From Anaerolineae bacterium (lineage in GTDB: Bacteria; Chloroflexota; Anaerolineae; Aggregatilineales; J027), in contig WBUL01000016.1 in the NCBI GenBank assembly GCA_008933735.1, forward strand, positions 1-61,926: a stretch of DNA of 61,926 bases, given 5' to 3'. Below the pieces are notes generated by a model that was not told where the DNA came from, did not search any database, and saw only the letters and a program-made list of their open reading frames with translations. The position numbers and the translations under genes are program-made. This document shows positions 27,522-36,962 of the stretch, piece after piece (position 1 is the first letter of the stretch; every line of letters starts with the position of its first letter).

Positions 27522-28391
27522 ATGTCTCTTATGCTGCTGCCTGCCACCGATGTTCGTCTGGCGGATTTTGTCCTGGCCTTCAATCTGGCCTATCAGGATT
27601 ATATTGTGCCGATACATTTTGACCTTGACCAGATGCGGCAGTTGATCAAACGGGAAGCGGTGGATTTAAGTGCCTCGCGGGTCGTTCTGGTTGATGACGA
27701 GATTGTAGGCATGGCAATGCTGGCAAAACGAGAAAAGCGGGGTTGGATCGGCGGTGTAGGCGTTGTGCCGGAACAGCGTGGCAAAGGCATTGGACGCATT
27801 TTGATGCAGGAGATTATCGCCATAGCACAAGATGATGGGCTGGAGTCGATCCAATTGGAGGTCATCGAAGGAAATGTTCCGGCTTATAACCTGTATCTCA
27901 GCCTCGGATTTCGTACGCTGCGGAAGCTGTTGATCGTCGAACAGGATGAAGTCCCGCCCTTAGTCGAAGGTATCATCGTCAGAAGTACATCAGCAGCTTA
28001 TGCGTTGCGCTTTCACGACCGATTTCATGCTCGGCCAACACCCTGGCAGCGGCATCTCAGCGCCCTTCGCACCCTGGCAATTCATCTGGACGGATGGACG
28101 GCAACCCGAGAGGGGCAGGTATTGGCCTACGCCGTCGCCTGGCCCAGTGAATCACAGCTTCGGTTTATGGATATGGCTTTTTTACCAGGAGAAACAGAAG
28201 CCATGAAGGCTGTAGTGGCTGCTGCACAACAGGAACAACCGATCGCCCGGTTTGTGAACCTGGCAGAAGACGATCCGGTCTGGTCGGTGCTTTCTGAACT
28301 CGGCTATCGTCATAGCATGAGCCAGTTTCAGATGGAGCTGTCGTTAAAAGGGTGGGCGCAGGAATCGAATCATGAGTTTCATCTGCCCTAA
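27522..28391 (+). CDS. GNAT family protein with tandem acetyltransferase folds
   Basis: A 289-residue cytoplasmic protein. The first half is a complete GNAT fold with the acetyl-CoA loop VVPEQRGKGIGRILMQEII near residue 85 and LEVIEGNVPAYNLYLSLGFR near 115. The second half (about 155-285) looks like a degenerate second GNAT unit without the loop. The substrate is unknown. Possible starts are 27507 (ATG) and 27522 (ATG); I favour the latter. Its 3' end overlaps the convergent FHA gene by 48 bp. It is divergent from pspC. Confidence 0.78.
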   Translation: MSLMLLPATDVRLADFVLAFNLAYQDYIVPIHFDLDQMRQLIKREAVDLSASRVVLVDDEIVGMAMLAKREKRGWIGGVGVVPEQRGKGIGRILMQEIIAIAQDDGLESIQLEVIEGNVPAYNLYLSLGFRTLRKLLIVEQDEVPPLVEGIIVRSTSAAYALRFHDRFHARPTPWQRHLSALRTLAIHLDGWTATREGQVLAYAVAWPSESQLRFMDMAFLPGETEAMKAVVAAAQQEQPIARFVNLAEDDPVWSVLSELGYRHSMSQFQMELSLKGWAQESNHEFHLP

Positions 28392-28814
28392 CTCTAATTC
28401 ATCACCATCGCGCAGACGAAAACTCTGATCCGGGGGCAGCAAAAATCCGTTGAGTTTGGTTCCATTGGTACTGCTGAGGTCGGTAACATACAAGCTGTTG
28501 TCAATGAAAACAATTTCCGCATGGCGCCGCGAGACCCCATTTTCCGCACCACCATAGTCCGTCAAATCCAATTCCGGTTGACGCTCCATGCCGGGGTCAG
28601 AACGACCTACCAGGATTCTCTCTGTTACTTCAAGTCCAAGTGTGGTATGACTCGTGCCGCTGATCTGAACCACTAGACGCCAGGGGGGTAGTTTTTCGGG
28701 AACATCGGACAATTTACTGGCGCGGACTGGCATAACCCGGCCATGAGGTAGGTCAGGCAGGATTCCGGTTTTGCCTAGCTGCCTATGTTCATCTTGATGC
28801 GCCTGTTCGTCCAT
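28344..28814 (-). CDS. FHA domain protein
   Basis: A 156-residue protein with one forkhead-associated domain at about residues 65-150, which recognises phosphothreonine. The key pattern is present: ILVGRSDPG, then NGVSRRHAEI (Ser-Arg-Arg-His), then LYVTDLSSTNGTKLNG. The first 50 residues are polar and could carry a phosphorylated site. No kinase gene lies beside it in this window. It ends inside the convergent GNAT gene and starts only 24 bp from the divergent gene at 28839. Confidence 0.88.
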   Translation of the reverse strand: MDEQAHQDEHRQLGKTGILPDLPHGRVMPVRASKLSDVPEKLPPWRLVVQISGTSHTTLGLEVTERILVGRSDPGMERQPELDLTDYGGAENGVSRRHAEIVFIDNSLYVTDLSSTNGTKLNGFLLPPDQSFRLRDGDELELGQMKLMIRFLRPPF

Positions 28815-28838
28815 CAGTTTACCTGTGAAGACCTGATC

Positions 28839-30317
28839 ATGACCTCATTTTACCCGACAAATGTTCTACGGACGATAGTCCTTAAGTATAGGACAAAGCT
28901 AACCAACGGTTTTATCATTGGGATCGGTATTATCCTGTGTGCGTTGCAGGTCAACACGGAAAAGTCCCTGATAAGCCCCTGGCGTGTGGTGGATATTCCT
29001 GAAAATTCAATCTATCCTGGGCAACCACCCGCCCTGTTTGAAGACTTCATCCTCTGGCATCCGTTTGGAGAGGATGCGCTGAACTATTATCACTTTTCAT
29101 CCCAACAGTATCACCATCATGACTGGCTGCGCGGCACACTCAACCAGTGGTCAGCCTTGTTTGAGAACGATCAGATTTTTCTGGTATGGCGCACCCAGGA
29201 TAACCGGCTGTGGGTGGCTTTGCTCAGTGCAGCAGGCGAACAACTCACGGCTCCGATACTGATCTCCTCAGAAAATATCACCGATTTCCGCACTACTTTT
29301 ATCGAAAATAATCTTGTTGTGTTGTGGCAGGTTGATCGTCAACTGAAAATGAGTTTTATTGATGGGGCAGGCCGCTCCCATCCCGCTGAAACACTGATGG
29401 GATCAGCCGACGACTTTGCACTGGAAGGAAAAACAATCGTCTGGCGAGAAAATGACCGACTTTATGTTGGAGAACTCACGGTGTCTGCGGTCGAAAACAA
29501 GACATCCATTTCAGCATTCACATTGCAGGCCGATGAATCCCTGACGAATCTGCATATTCTCCTGAACGAAACCCATCGGATCATTCTCTGGGGGAAAACC
29601 CAGGTTATGCGACCTGATGTTGAAACTTACACAGGCGTGCTGCTGCCAAAAGATGATTTCGCTGACCTCACCCCATTTCAGATTATGCTGCCAAATAACC
29701 CACCCCTGCGCTGGGCAACCGTCTCCGGCAAGACATTAGTAATGGCAGCATATCTGGATAAAAAATGGCAGCCCATTCAGATTGATTTCGGAGAAAACGG
29801 TCCTCTGGGGTTTCAAATAGTGAGCGGCGCAGAGGTTCTGGCCTCCCCTCCCACAGCCAATGGATCACGTGTCGCATGGGCAACGCTGGATGAAAAGGCA
29901 CTACCGCGCCTTTATCTGGCCGCGTTAGATATTGGAAAACGGCAGTCTGAGAAAAACACACTTTCTGCCAAAGCCGCCATCATGCAGGGTTTAAAAAACA
30001 GCTATCGTATGCTGGGATGGCTGATTCTGCCGCTGCTTATCCTTACAGCCGGGGTGAAACGGCCCAACCCGGAATCACTTGCGCTGGCAAGTTACTGGTT
30101 GAGCAAAATGATACTGCCTTTTGGCATGTTCGACCGCCAGCCAGACTATTTCTCTGCACCCTTAAATAATGTGTTGGTCGTGCTGCTAACAGTTACACTG
30201 ATTGCACTCATCACGGCTCACCCTGGTTGGAATATCATTCCCGTCAGACCACGCTGGGCAATATACTTTTTGATCGATTCCCTGTTAACCTTCGCCATCC
30301 TGGGTGCCGCAATCTGA
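28839..30317 (+). CDS. Membrane protein with large extracytoplasmic domain, unknown function
   Basis: About 492 residues. An N-terminal hydrophobic segment (FIIGIGIILCALQV) acts as anchor or signal. A strand-rich domain of about 340 residues follows, with repeated patterns such as LFENDQIFLVWRTQDNRLWVA, FIENNLVVLWQVDRQLKM and FALEGKTIVWRENDRLYVGE; this suggests a propeller. Three membrane segments lie at the C-terminus (LGWLILPLLILTAGV, VLVVLLTVTLIALITAH, YFLIDSLLTFAILGAA). I do not recognise the family. It ends next to the convergent CNNM/CorC-type gene. Confidence 0.65.
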   Translation: MTSFYPTNVLRTIVLKYRTKLTNGFIIGIGIILCALQVNTEKSLISPWRVVDIPENSIYPGQPPALFEDFILWHPFGEDALNYYHFSSQQYHHHDWLRGTLNQWSALFENDQIFLVWRTQDNRLWVALLSAAGEQLTAPILISSENITDFRTTFIENNLVVLWQVDRQLKMSFIDGAGRSHPAETLMGSADDFALEGKTIVWRENDRLYVGELTVSAVENKTSISAFTLQADESLTNLHILLNETHRIILWGKTQVMRPDVETYTGVLLPKDDFADLTPFQIMLPNNPPLRWATVSGKTLVMAAYLDKKWQPIQIDFGENGPLGFQIVSGAEVLASPPTANGSRVAWATLDEKALPRLYLAALDIGKRQSEKNTLSAKAAIMQGLKNSYRMLGWLILPLLILTAGVKRPNPESLALASYWLSKMILPFGMFDRQPDYFSAPLNNVLVVLLTVTLIALITAHPGWNIIPVRPRWAIYFLIDSLLTFAILGAAI

Positions 30318-31664
30318 CTATATATCTTCTAATTTCGAGGCATTTTTCTTGAAACGGACGCGCACGACTCGCATTCCATCCATTTCCTCCACACAAACCA
30401 CATACTCATTATATTGGATACAGTCACCCACCTCCGGGATTCGATCCAACCGTTCAGTGATGTAACCACCAATCGTGTTAGAAATATAATCTTCATTGTC
30501 TGGCTTGCCAAAACGATCACTGATTTCGTTTAAGCTGGTCAGGCCATCGACAACTGCTATATCTCCATCCTGGGTGGGCAGTGCGGCTGCTTCCGTTGTA
30601 TCAAACTCATCCTGCACATCTCCAACCAATTCTTCCAGAATGTCTTCCATGGTTGCGACACCGGCCATCCCCCCATATTCATCAATAATTACCGCAATCT
30701 GGATTTTGTTTTTCTGCATCGTTTCGAGTAGCTTATCCACCCCTACCGTTGCGGGCACAAACAACGGTTTACGAGTAATGGATGCCAGATCAAAAGTTGT
30801 TTCCAGATTCGTCAGCAGTTCGGGCTGGGCAATCAGAGTATCCAGCAAATCCTTGACATACAGAATGCCAACCACGTTATCAATGGAAGCGTCATATACA
30901 GGATACCGAGAGTGATGTTCTGTTTTGACAATTTCCAGAAGCTGCGCCATGCCTATCTTGGCGGGCAGCGCGTCAACCTCAACCCGTGGCTGCATGATTT
31001 CCTGTGCATGAATATCACTGAAGTCAAACACCCGGCGCAGGAGTTTTTCTTCACTTTCTTGCAGCAGTCCCGCCTCCCGGCTGGATTTCACCAGCATCTC
31101 CAATTCTTCAGCAGAGTGAACATGCCCATGTCCCCCGACTGGTTCAAATCCTATCAACCGGACAATCGTGTTGCCGGTGAGATTCATCACATGAATGACC
31201 GGGTTGAAGATTTTCAGGAAAATGGTGGTCGGGCGAGAGACGATCACCGATGTACCTTCTGGACGCTGCAACGCAATAGATTTAGGCGCGAGCTCACCTA
31301 ACACAATATGCAGCATGGTCACAATCGTAAAGGCTACTGCTACGCTCATCGTATGCCCGGCAGTGCTGATGGTTTTCTCTGGCAGAAAAAGCTCCAGCAA
31401 GGGTTCAAAAAGGTGAGCAACTGCTGGTTCACCGATCCACCCCAGCGCGAGGCTCGCCAGGGTAATGCCCAACTGCGTAGCAGCGATATAGCTGTCCAAG
31501 TGTTCAATTGCATTCTTGGCAGATTTCGCCCCCGCGTGGCCTTCATCAGCAAGCTGTGTAATACGAGTCCGCCGTGCCCCCACCAGCGAAAACTCGGCCG
31601 CCACAAAAAAGCCGTTCATGAAGACCAGCGCAAAAACCGCCACTAAGCCGAAAAAGGCTTGCAT
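30318..31664 (-). CDS. CNNM/CorC (HlyC) family membrane transporter
   Basis: A 448-residue protein with three parts. The DUF21 (CNNM) membrane domain occupies about residues 1-195, with GFFVAAEFSLVGARRTRITQ and ATQLGITLASLALGWIGEP. Two CBS domains follow at about 205-330 (MQPRVEVDALPA, YDASIDNVVGILYVKDLLD). The CorC_HlyC domain is at about 345-435 (DEYGGMAGVATMEDILEELVGDVQDEFD). Such proteins are proposed to export Mg2+ or Co2+; the old label hemolysin is misleading. Convergent with the membrane gene to its left. Confidence 0.92.
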   Translation of the reverse strand: MQAFFGLVAVFALVFMNGFFVAAEFSLVGARRTRITQLADEGHAGAKSAKNAIEHLDSYIAATQLGITLASLALGWIGEPAVAHLFEPLLELFLPEKTISTAGHTMSVAVAFTIVTMLHIVLGELAPKSIALQRPEGTSVIVSRPTTIFLKIFNPVIHVMNLTGNTIVRLIGFEPVGGHGHVHSAEELEMLVKSSREAGLLQESEEKLLRRVFDFSDIHAQEIMQPRVEVDALPAKIGMAQLLEIVKTEHHSRYPVYDASIDNVVGILYVKDLLDTLIAQPELLTNLETTFDLASITRKPLFVPATVGVDKLLETMQKNKIQIAVIIDEYGGMAGVATMEDILEELVGDVQDEFDTTEAAALPTQDGDIAVVDGLTSLNEISDRFGKPDNEDYISNTIGGYITERLDRIPEVGDCIQYNEYVVCVEEMDGMRVVRVRFKKNASKLEDI

Positions 31665-31835
31665 CCAATTTACTCCACTTTGTTATGCTGCTTATTTTAT
31701 ATGCCTATTGCACGGATTTCTTTAACATTTTTTAATTGGCTTTCCTGATGCTCGCCCTTCGCTTGCCTATCACCGCTGGCAAACACCGCCCTTTTTGCTA
31801 TCCTAGTGCATTTGTTTGATGGCACGAGGATCATA

Positions 31836-33488
31836 ATGCGGATCATTTTTGTAGTGTTACTTATCGCCGTGTTTGCGGGAAATGTTACGGCACAGGACAG
31901 TATGCGGATTGCCATGCGGAATCCAGAGAACCTCGACCCGGTTCAGCTTTCTCGCTTTGACCTGGATTCACGGGATTTGGTTGAAAACCTGTTTGTAGGG
32001 CTCACCCGTTTCAATTCACGCACAGGACAAATTGACCCCTGGCTGGCTGAAAGCTGGCAGGTCAGCGACAATGGCCTGACATGGACATTTCAACTGCGTA
32101 ATGATATTCAATGGGTCGCGCTCAAGGAAGGCAAACCGGAAGCGATACGACCCGTAACGGCAGCGGACGTGGTTTTTGCCATCCAGCGTGCCTGCGACCC
32201 TAATCGCCCTTCTCCGGTAGCCGTCAACATCTATCTTATTAAAGGCTGCCGTGCCTTCGCCAGCCCGAACTCATTAGAACAGCTTGACCCAAACCAAGTG
32301 ATTGCTGTTCGGGCAGTGGATGAAACCACAGTTGAATTTGACCTTGTTTTTCCAGCTTCATTTTTCCTGACCATGACCAGCTTACCAGAATTCCGTCCTT
32401 TGCCTGCTGAATTCGTGGACGACAGCACCGGACTCTGGTTCAGACCGGATAACATCATCACATCCGGGGCCTGGCTGATTACCGACTGGCAGCCAGGGGT
32501 GCTGATGAAACTGGATCGCAATCCCTTCTGGCCTGACGAATTTGCAGGCACGGTAGAAACGGTAGAAGTACGCTTTGACGTGGGCATTGATGCCATCGCT
32601 TCGGAGCTGGTCAGCGGCAGTCTTGATTTTGCCCGAATAGACCCGGTGCTGGTCAGCACGATACAAACCCAAAAACCAGAACTTCTGCACTCCAGAGATG
32701 GGCTGTCACTGACCCTGCTCGGTTTTTCCTACAATATGGTCAATGCGGAAGGGGCGCTGGTGGTCAGCCCACTTGATAATCCGCTGGTGCGGCGGGCCTT
32801 AGCGCTCGCACTTGACCGGGACACCCTGGCACAAAACGTTTTTGGATTTTCAACCCGAGGAACAACACATTTTACCCCTCGGTCGGCTATGGCAGGGCCG
32901 TCATCTCCCGGCGCGGGTTTTGACCCCGCAGCCGCTGTGCAAGCCCTCACCACTGCCGGTTACCCGAACTGTGCCGGATTTGGTCAACTCCCCATTGCAG
33001 TCACAGACCAGGAGGTGGTGCTGGCACAAAATATCGTGGCGCAGTGGCAGGCTAATCTGGGCTGCCCGCAGGAGGTTTTCCCGATAACCCCTATCACGCG
33101 CCGCGATGTGCTGAACACGGCACATAATACGGTTGACGTGGTAGAAGGTGGTATCCGTTACCCGCTGTGGATTATTTCATGGAGCGCCGACTACCCCGAC
33201 GCACAAGCCTGGATTGCGGACGCCCTGCACTGCGAGTATGGGTATCTGCGGGCAGGGCGCGTGTGTGACCGTCTGGATGAATTTATGAATCAGGCGGGGA
33301 CGACGTTAGATAATACTGTGCGCTTTTCTGCCTACAACCAGATTGAAAACGAGTTTTTTGGTTCACAGGGGAGTTTCCCCGTCATACCTCTCGTTTTTGA
33401 GCAGCACTGGACAGCCCAGAATCCCGATCTGGTTGGAATTTCCAGCTATGGTCAATTACAATTTGACCGATGGTCGTTCGAGGGATAA
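31836..33488 (+). CDS. ABC transporter substrate-binding protein, peptide/nickel type
   Basis: A 550-residue extracytoplasmic binding protein of the SBP_bac_5 family. The signal peptide MRIIFVVLLIAVFAGNVTAQ has no lipobox cysteine. The family pattern follows: NLDPVQLSRFDLDSRDLVENLFVGL, LAESWQVSDNGLTWTFQLRNDI, and DNPLVRRALALALDRDTL. The ATG at 31836 is preceded by GAGGA, so it is preferred to an upstream codon at 31806. No permease or ATPase gene lies beside it, so it may serve a transporter encoded elsewhere. Arginase follows after 6 bp, which hints at peptide or amino acid use. Confidence 0.88.
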   Translation: MRIIFVVLLIAVFAGNVTAQDSMRIAMRNPENLDPVQLSRFDLDSRDLVENLFVGLTRFNSRTGQIDPWLAESWQVSDNGLTWTFQLRNDIQWVALKEGKPEAIRPVTAADVVFAIQRACDPNRPSPVAVNIYLIKGCRAFASPNSLEQLDPNQVIAVRAVDETTVEFDLVFPASFFLTMTSLPEFRPLPAEFVDDSTGLWFRPDNIITSGAWLITDWQPGVLMKLDRNPFWPDEFAGTVETVEVRFDVGIDAIASELVSGSLDFARIDPVLVSTIQTQKPELLHSRDGLSLTLLGFSYNMVNAEGALVVSPLDNPLVRRALALALDRDTLAQNVFGFSTRGTTHFTPRSAMAGPSSPGAGFDPAAAVQALTTAGYPNCAGFGQLPIAVTDQEVVLAQNIVAQWQANLGCPQEVFPITPITRRDVLNTAHNTVDVVEGGIRYPLWIISWSADYPDAQAWIADALHCEYGYLRAGRVCDRLDEFMNQAGTTLDNTVRFSAYNQIENEFFGSQGSFPVIPLVFEQHWTAQNPDLVGISSYGQLQFDRWSFEG

Positions 33489-33494
33489 ATCATC

Positions 33495-34409
33495 TTGGCA
33501 GAGTCAGTGGTTCGTATCTTCGGAGTACCCATGGATTTAGGCCAGAAGCGGCGCGGCGTGGACATGGGGCCAAGCGCGATCCGCTATGCAGGCCTACAAG
33601 AACGCCTCATCCGACTTGGTTACACCACCCGTGATGGGGGGAACGTCACCGTGCAGCAGGTTGAGGAAATGGAACATCCCTATCACGGTGACGAAACCGT
33701 CGGCAAAGCCCATTATCTACCGCAGATCGCCGCTGTGTGCCAGTGGATCTATGAACATACACTGACCTGCTTACAAGCCCAGGAAAAGATCATCTTTCTT
33801 GGGGGTGACCACAGCATCAGTATTGGCACAGTAGCGGCAGTCGCCAAAAATGAGCCCATCGGCCTCGTCTGGGTGGATGCCCATGGCGATATGAACACAC
33901 CGCATACATCCCCATCCGGTAATATCCATGGTATGAGTCTGGCTGTTCTTCTCGGTGATGGGCCTTCAGAATTGACCGACATTGGCTATCCCGGTCCGAA
34001 AATTCAGCCCGCACAGGTGGCAATTATCGGCCTGCGCGAGCTCGATTTTGAGGAAAAAAAACGGCTTTCCAAAAGCGGTGTTGCTGCTTATACCATGAGC
34101 CAGATTGATGAACATGGTATTGGTATTCTGGCACGAATCATCCTGGATCGGTTTTCGCATTTGAGCCGTATTCACGTCAGTCTGGATATGGATTCGCTCG
34201 ATCCCAGTGTCGCGCCAGGGGTGGGCACGCCAGTTCCTGGCGGCCTGACTTATCGGGAAGCGCATTTACTCATGGAGATTCTGGCGGAAAGCGGTAAAGT
34301 ACGCTCGGTAGATGTGGTTGAGGTCAACACGATTCTGGATGACCGCAATACCACTGCTGAAAAAGCGGTTGATCTGGTCGCCAGTCTGTTCGGTCAGCGC
34401 ATAATTTAG
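33495..34409 (+). CDS. rocF: Arginase
   Basis: Predicted manganese enzyme that splits arginine to ornithine and urea, 304 residues. The metal motifs are GGDHSISIG near residue 99, [11 protein letters not shown] near 121 and [22 protein letters not shown] near 232. The family-typical [11 protein letters not shown] is near residue 25, and [21 protein letters not shown] near the end. These favour true arginase over agmatinase. The start is TTG at 33495 with GAGGGA upstream. It is probably co-transcribed with the preceding peptide-binding protein. The his promoter begins 22 bp downstream. Confidence 0.93.
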   Translation: MAESVVRIFGVPMDLGQKRRGVDMGPSAIRYAGLQERLIRLGYTTRDGGNVTVQQVEEMEHPYHGDETVGKAHYLPQIAAVCQWIYEHTLTCLQAQEKIIFLGGDHSISIGTVAAVAKNEPIGLVWVDAHGDMNTPHTSPSGNIHGMSLAVLLGDGPSELTDIGYPGPKIQPAQVAIIGLRELDFEEKKRLSKSGVAAYTMSQIDEHGIGILARIILDRFSHLSRIHVSLDMDSLDPSVAPGVGTPVPGGLTYREAHLLMEILAESGKVRSVDVVEVNTILDDRNTTAEKAVDLVASLFGQRII

Positions 34410-34431
34410 TCGTTTTTGCCAATTTCAACGC

Positions 34432-34460
34432 TTGTCATGCGGTTTGTGGCTGGTTATACT
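34432..34460 (+). promoter_or_regulatory. Sigma70 promoter of the his operon
   Basis: TTGTCA at 34432-34437 and TATACT at 34455-34460 are separated by exactly 17 bp. The expected start is near 34467, 20 bp before the leader peptide. Confidence 0.75.
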
Positions 34461-34486
34461 CTCATTAATTCAGGCAGTTCGAAACG

Positions 34487-34546
34487 ATGATTCTGGTTTA
34501 TGCTCACCCTCATCATAGCGTTTTTGAGGCACGGTTACGCCGATGA
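34487..34546 (+). CDS. hisL: Putative histidine operon leader peptide
   Basis: A 19-codon open reading frame with the sequence MILVYAHPHHSVFEARLRR and a TGA stop. Three of its codons are His, clustered as CAC CCT CAT CAT at 34505-34516. These codons form the 5' arm of a hairpin whose 3' arm is ATGATGGTG (34543-34551). It lies between a consensus promoter and a strong terminator in front of hisG, the order expected for a translational attenuator. The ribosome-binding site is weak. I infer the role from layout. Confidence 0.6.
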   Translation: MILVYAHPHHSVFEARLRR

Positions 34547-34583
34547 TGGTGTTTGCCTGAATTTTTCATGCAGCGAAATCCAG

Positions 34584-34620
34584 CACCCTTCGGTCAGTAA
34601 CCGAAGGGTGTTTTGTTTTT
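34584..34620 (+). terminator. his operon attenuator terminator
   Basis: A perfect 11-bp stem, CACCCTTCGGT (34584-34594) with ACCGAAGGGTG (34600-34610), a 5-nt loop, and a T-rich tail TTTTGTTTTT. It is 12 bp before hisG. A competing pairing of GGTGTT (34548-34553) with AGCACC (34582-34587) could act as the antiterminator. Confidence 0.85.
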
Positions 34621-34632
34621 GGGAGAAAAGAA

Positions 34633-35658
34633 ATGAGCAACCACAACGGAACGGTCAGGCTGGCTTTGCCCAGCAAAGGCCAACTAGGGGATAGCACCCT
34701 GCTGTTCTTACAGGCGTGCGGGCTGAACGTTAACAAAACCAATCCCCGCCAGTACGCGGCCACGATCCCAGCCATGCCAGAAGTGCAGATTATCTTCCAG
34801 CGTTCGGCAGATATTCCCTATACCGTCAGCAAAGGGGATATGGATTTAGGAATCACAGGTATTGATACCCTGGAAGAACATGCCCTGGAAAAAGATTCCA
34901 ATATCATTGTGCTGCACGAAGCACTGGGCTACGGCGGCTGCTCGTTGGTCTTGGCAGTACCTATGAACTGGCCGGTCGAGAATGCCCGCGATTTGTCCAT
35001 TTATGCAAGTGAGCGCGGTGGGCTGCGGGTGGCGACAAAATTCCCTAACCTGACCACCAAATTTCTAGCTGAATGTGGGGTCGAGCCGATCAAAGTGGTG
35101 CTGGCGAGCGGGGCACTGGAAGCAATGCCTGCCATCGGCAGCGCAGATTTAATCAGCGATTTGACGGCTACGGGAACGACCTTGCGCGACAACCAGCTCA
35201 GAACTCTGGATGACGGCATTATCTTGCAGTCGGAAGCGTGCCTCGTAGCTAATCCCGATGCCCTGCGCCAAAAACCCCATGTCCAATCGGTTGCTCGCCG
35301 CCTGCTGGAACGCTTTGAGGGGCATTTGCAGGCTATTGGGCGTTATCTTGTGTTTGCCAATATGCGCGGAGAGAATCCGGAATCGGTGGCAGCACGTCTG
35401 CTGTCACAACCGGGGCTGGGCGGCTTGACCGGCCCAACCATTGCTCCGATTTATTCCCACCAGCCAAGCGAGGCTGGGCACTGGTTTTCTGTGAGCATCG
35501 TGGTCAACGGATCAAAACTATATGAAGCCATCAGCCAGTTACGCAGCATCGGGGCTAGTGGTGTGGTTGTGACACCTATTACTTACATATTCGATGAATA
35601 TCCTGAACGCTGCCAGCGTTTGGACACTTTTATCACCGGAGAGAAAACTGCCCAATGA
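34633..35658 (+). CDS. hisG: ATP phosphoribosyltransferase
   Basis: First enzyme of histidine synthesis; joins ATP and PRPP. The protein has 341 residues. Features are LALPSKGQLGDSTL at the start, VSKGDMDLGITGIDTLEEH near 65, GLRVATKFPNLTTKF near 130 and SADLISDLTATGTTLRDNQL, the PRPP-binding loop. The C-terminal part (about 260-335) fits the regulatory HisG_C domain, so this is a long-form enzyme that histidine may inhibit directly. A GGGAG site precedes the ATG by 8 nt. It overlaps hisD by 4 bp. Confidence 0.96.
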   Translation: MSNHNGTVRLALPSKGQLGDSTLLFLQACGLNVNKTNPRQYAATIPAMPEVQIIFQRSADIPYTVSKGDMDLGITGIDTLEEHALEKDSNIIVLHEALGYGGCSLVLAVPMNWPVENARDLSIYASERGGLRVATKFPNLTTKFLAECGVEPIKVVLASGALEAMPAIGSADLISDLTATGTTLRDNQLRTLDDGIILQSEACLVANPDALRQKPHVQSVARRLLERFEGHLQAIGRYLVFANMRGENPESVAARLLSQPGLGGLTGPTIAPIYSHQPSEAGHWFSVSIVVNGSKLYEAISQLRSIGASGVVVTPITYIFDEYPERCQRLDTFITGEKTAQ

Positions 35659-36959
35659 TACCGATTTACGATGTACCTACCGCCCAGGCCAGCATCTTAA
35701 AGCGCCAACCGCCGGATGAATTTGAGGTTACGGAAAGTGTTCTGGCGGGAATCGAACGCCGCTTCGGGGAGCGCCTTTCCCCGGAAGAAGCGGTTCGCAA
35801 GGTTCTAAAAGAGGTGCGACAATCCGGGGATGCAGCCCTGCGTGAATGGACAAAAAAAATTGATGGCTTTGACCTGGCTGACTTCCGCGTCCCCGAAGGG
35901 CAAATCACTCGTGCAAAAAGTCGTGTTTCCTCGGAAGTCTGTGCAGCGCTCGAATTTGCTGCCGACCGCATCCGTAATTTTCATCAGCGGCAGCCGGCAA
36001 TTTCATGGATTGACAGCCAACCGGAAGGCATTTTAGGCCAACTGGTACGCCCCATTGAGCGTGTGGGTGTGTATGTTCCAGGAGGTACGGCACCATTACC
36101 CTCCACCCTGCTGATGACCGCAATTCCCGCACAGGTGGCAGGGGTAAAAGACATCATCGTCTGTACCCCATCTGCCAATGATGTGATTTTGCAGGCAGCG
36201 GCAACCATTGGCGTGACGCAAATCTATACGCTGGGCGGCGCTCAGGCAGTCGCAGCAATGGCCTACGGCACAGAAACGGTCCCAAAAGTAGACAAAATTG
36301 TTGGCCCCGGCAATTTATTTGTCACAATCGCCAAAAGAATGGTCTACGGCACCGTCGGGATTGATGGTTTGCTGGGGCCAACCGAAACGCTGGTAATTGG
36401 TGATGACGGTTCCAATGCACAACTTGCTGCTGCCGACCTGCTGGCACAGGCCGAACATGATGTTCTTGCCAGCGCGATCTTGCTTACACCAAGTCGTAAT
36501 TTTGCCGAAAAAGTGAAGACAGCGGTTGCCGACCGTGTACACAAATTAGAACGCGCCGAGATACTCAGGGAGTCGTTAACGAATCGGAGCGGCATCGTGG
36601 TTGTAGACAATTTGCAGCAGGCATTTGAACTAGCCAATGCTTACGCTCCGGAACACCTGTGCCTTCTGCTGGAAGATGCATACCAGTGGGTTGGCTCTGT
36701 GCAGCACGCAGGCGGCGTGTTCCTTGGGGAACAAAGTTACGAGGTTCTGGGGGATTACGTCGCAGGGCCGAGCCACAGTATGCCAACCGGTGGCAGCGCC
36801 AGATTCGGGTCACCATTGAATGTGCTGGATTTTGTCAAAATTGTGAGTCTGATCGGGCTAAAAAACAGCGCTGAACTTAGCCAGCAGGCAGCAGTTCTCG
36901 CCCGCTCCGAGCAGTTGACCGCACATGCTGCTGCTGCCGAAGCCAGGATCAAGGAGTAA
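35655..36959 (+). CDS. hisD: Histidinol dehydrogenase
   Basis: Zinc enzyme that oxidises histidinol to histidine in the last two steps. Family motifs are VGVYVPGGTAPLPSTLLMTAIPAQVAG near 128, YTLGGAQAVAAMAYGTETVPKVDKIVGPGN near 190, and the later LLAQAEHDVLASAIL and EHLCLLLED. The GPSHSMPTGGSARFGSPLNV segment near residue 370 carries catalytic and metal-binding His residues. Length 434 is normal. The start overlaps hisG by 4 bp. Confidence 0.97.
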   Translation: MIPIYDVPTAQASILKRQPPDEFEVTESVLAGIERRFGERLSPEEAVRKVLKEVRQSGDAALREWTKKIDGFDLADFRVPEGQITRAKSRVSSEVCAALEFAADRIRNFHQRQPAISWIDSQPEGILGQLVRPIERVGVYVPGGTAPLPSTLLMTAIPAQVAGVKDIIVCTPSANDVILQAAATIGVTQIYTLGGAQAVAAMAYGTETVPKVDKIVGPGNLFVTIAKRMVYGTVGIDGLLGPTETLVIGDDGSNAQLAAADLLAQAEHDVLASAILLTPSRNFAEKVKTAVADRVHKLERAEILRESLTNRSGIVVVDNLQQAFELANAYAPEHLCLLLEDAYQWVGSVQHAGGVFLGEQSYEVLGDYVAGPSHSMPTGGSARFGSPLNVLDFVKIVSLIGLKNSAELSQQAAVLARSEQLTAHAAAAEARIKE

Positions 36960-36962
36960 ATG

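Noticed and set aside
34410..34632. A T-box in the his leader
   Set aside because: No T-box consensus or specifier-loop arrangement was seen. The short His-containing peptide and the terminator fit translational attenuation better.
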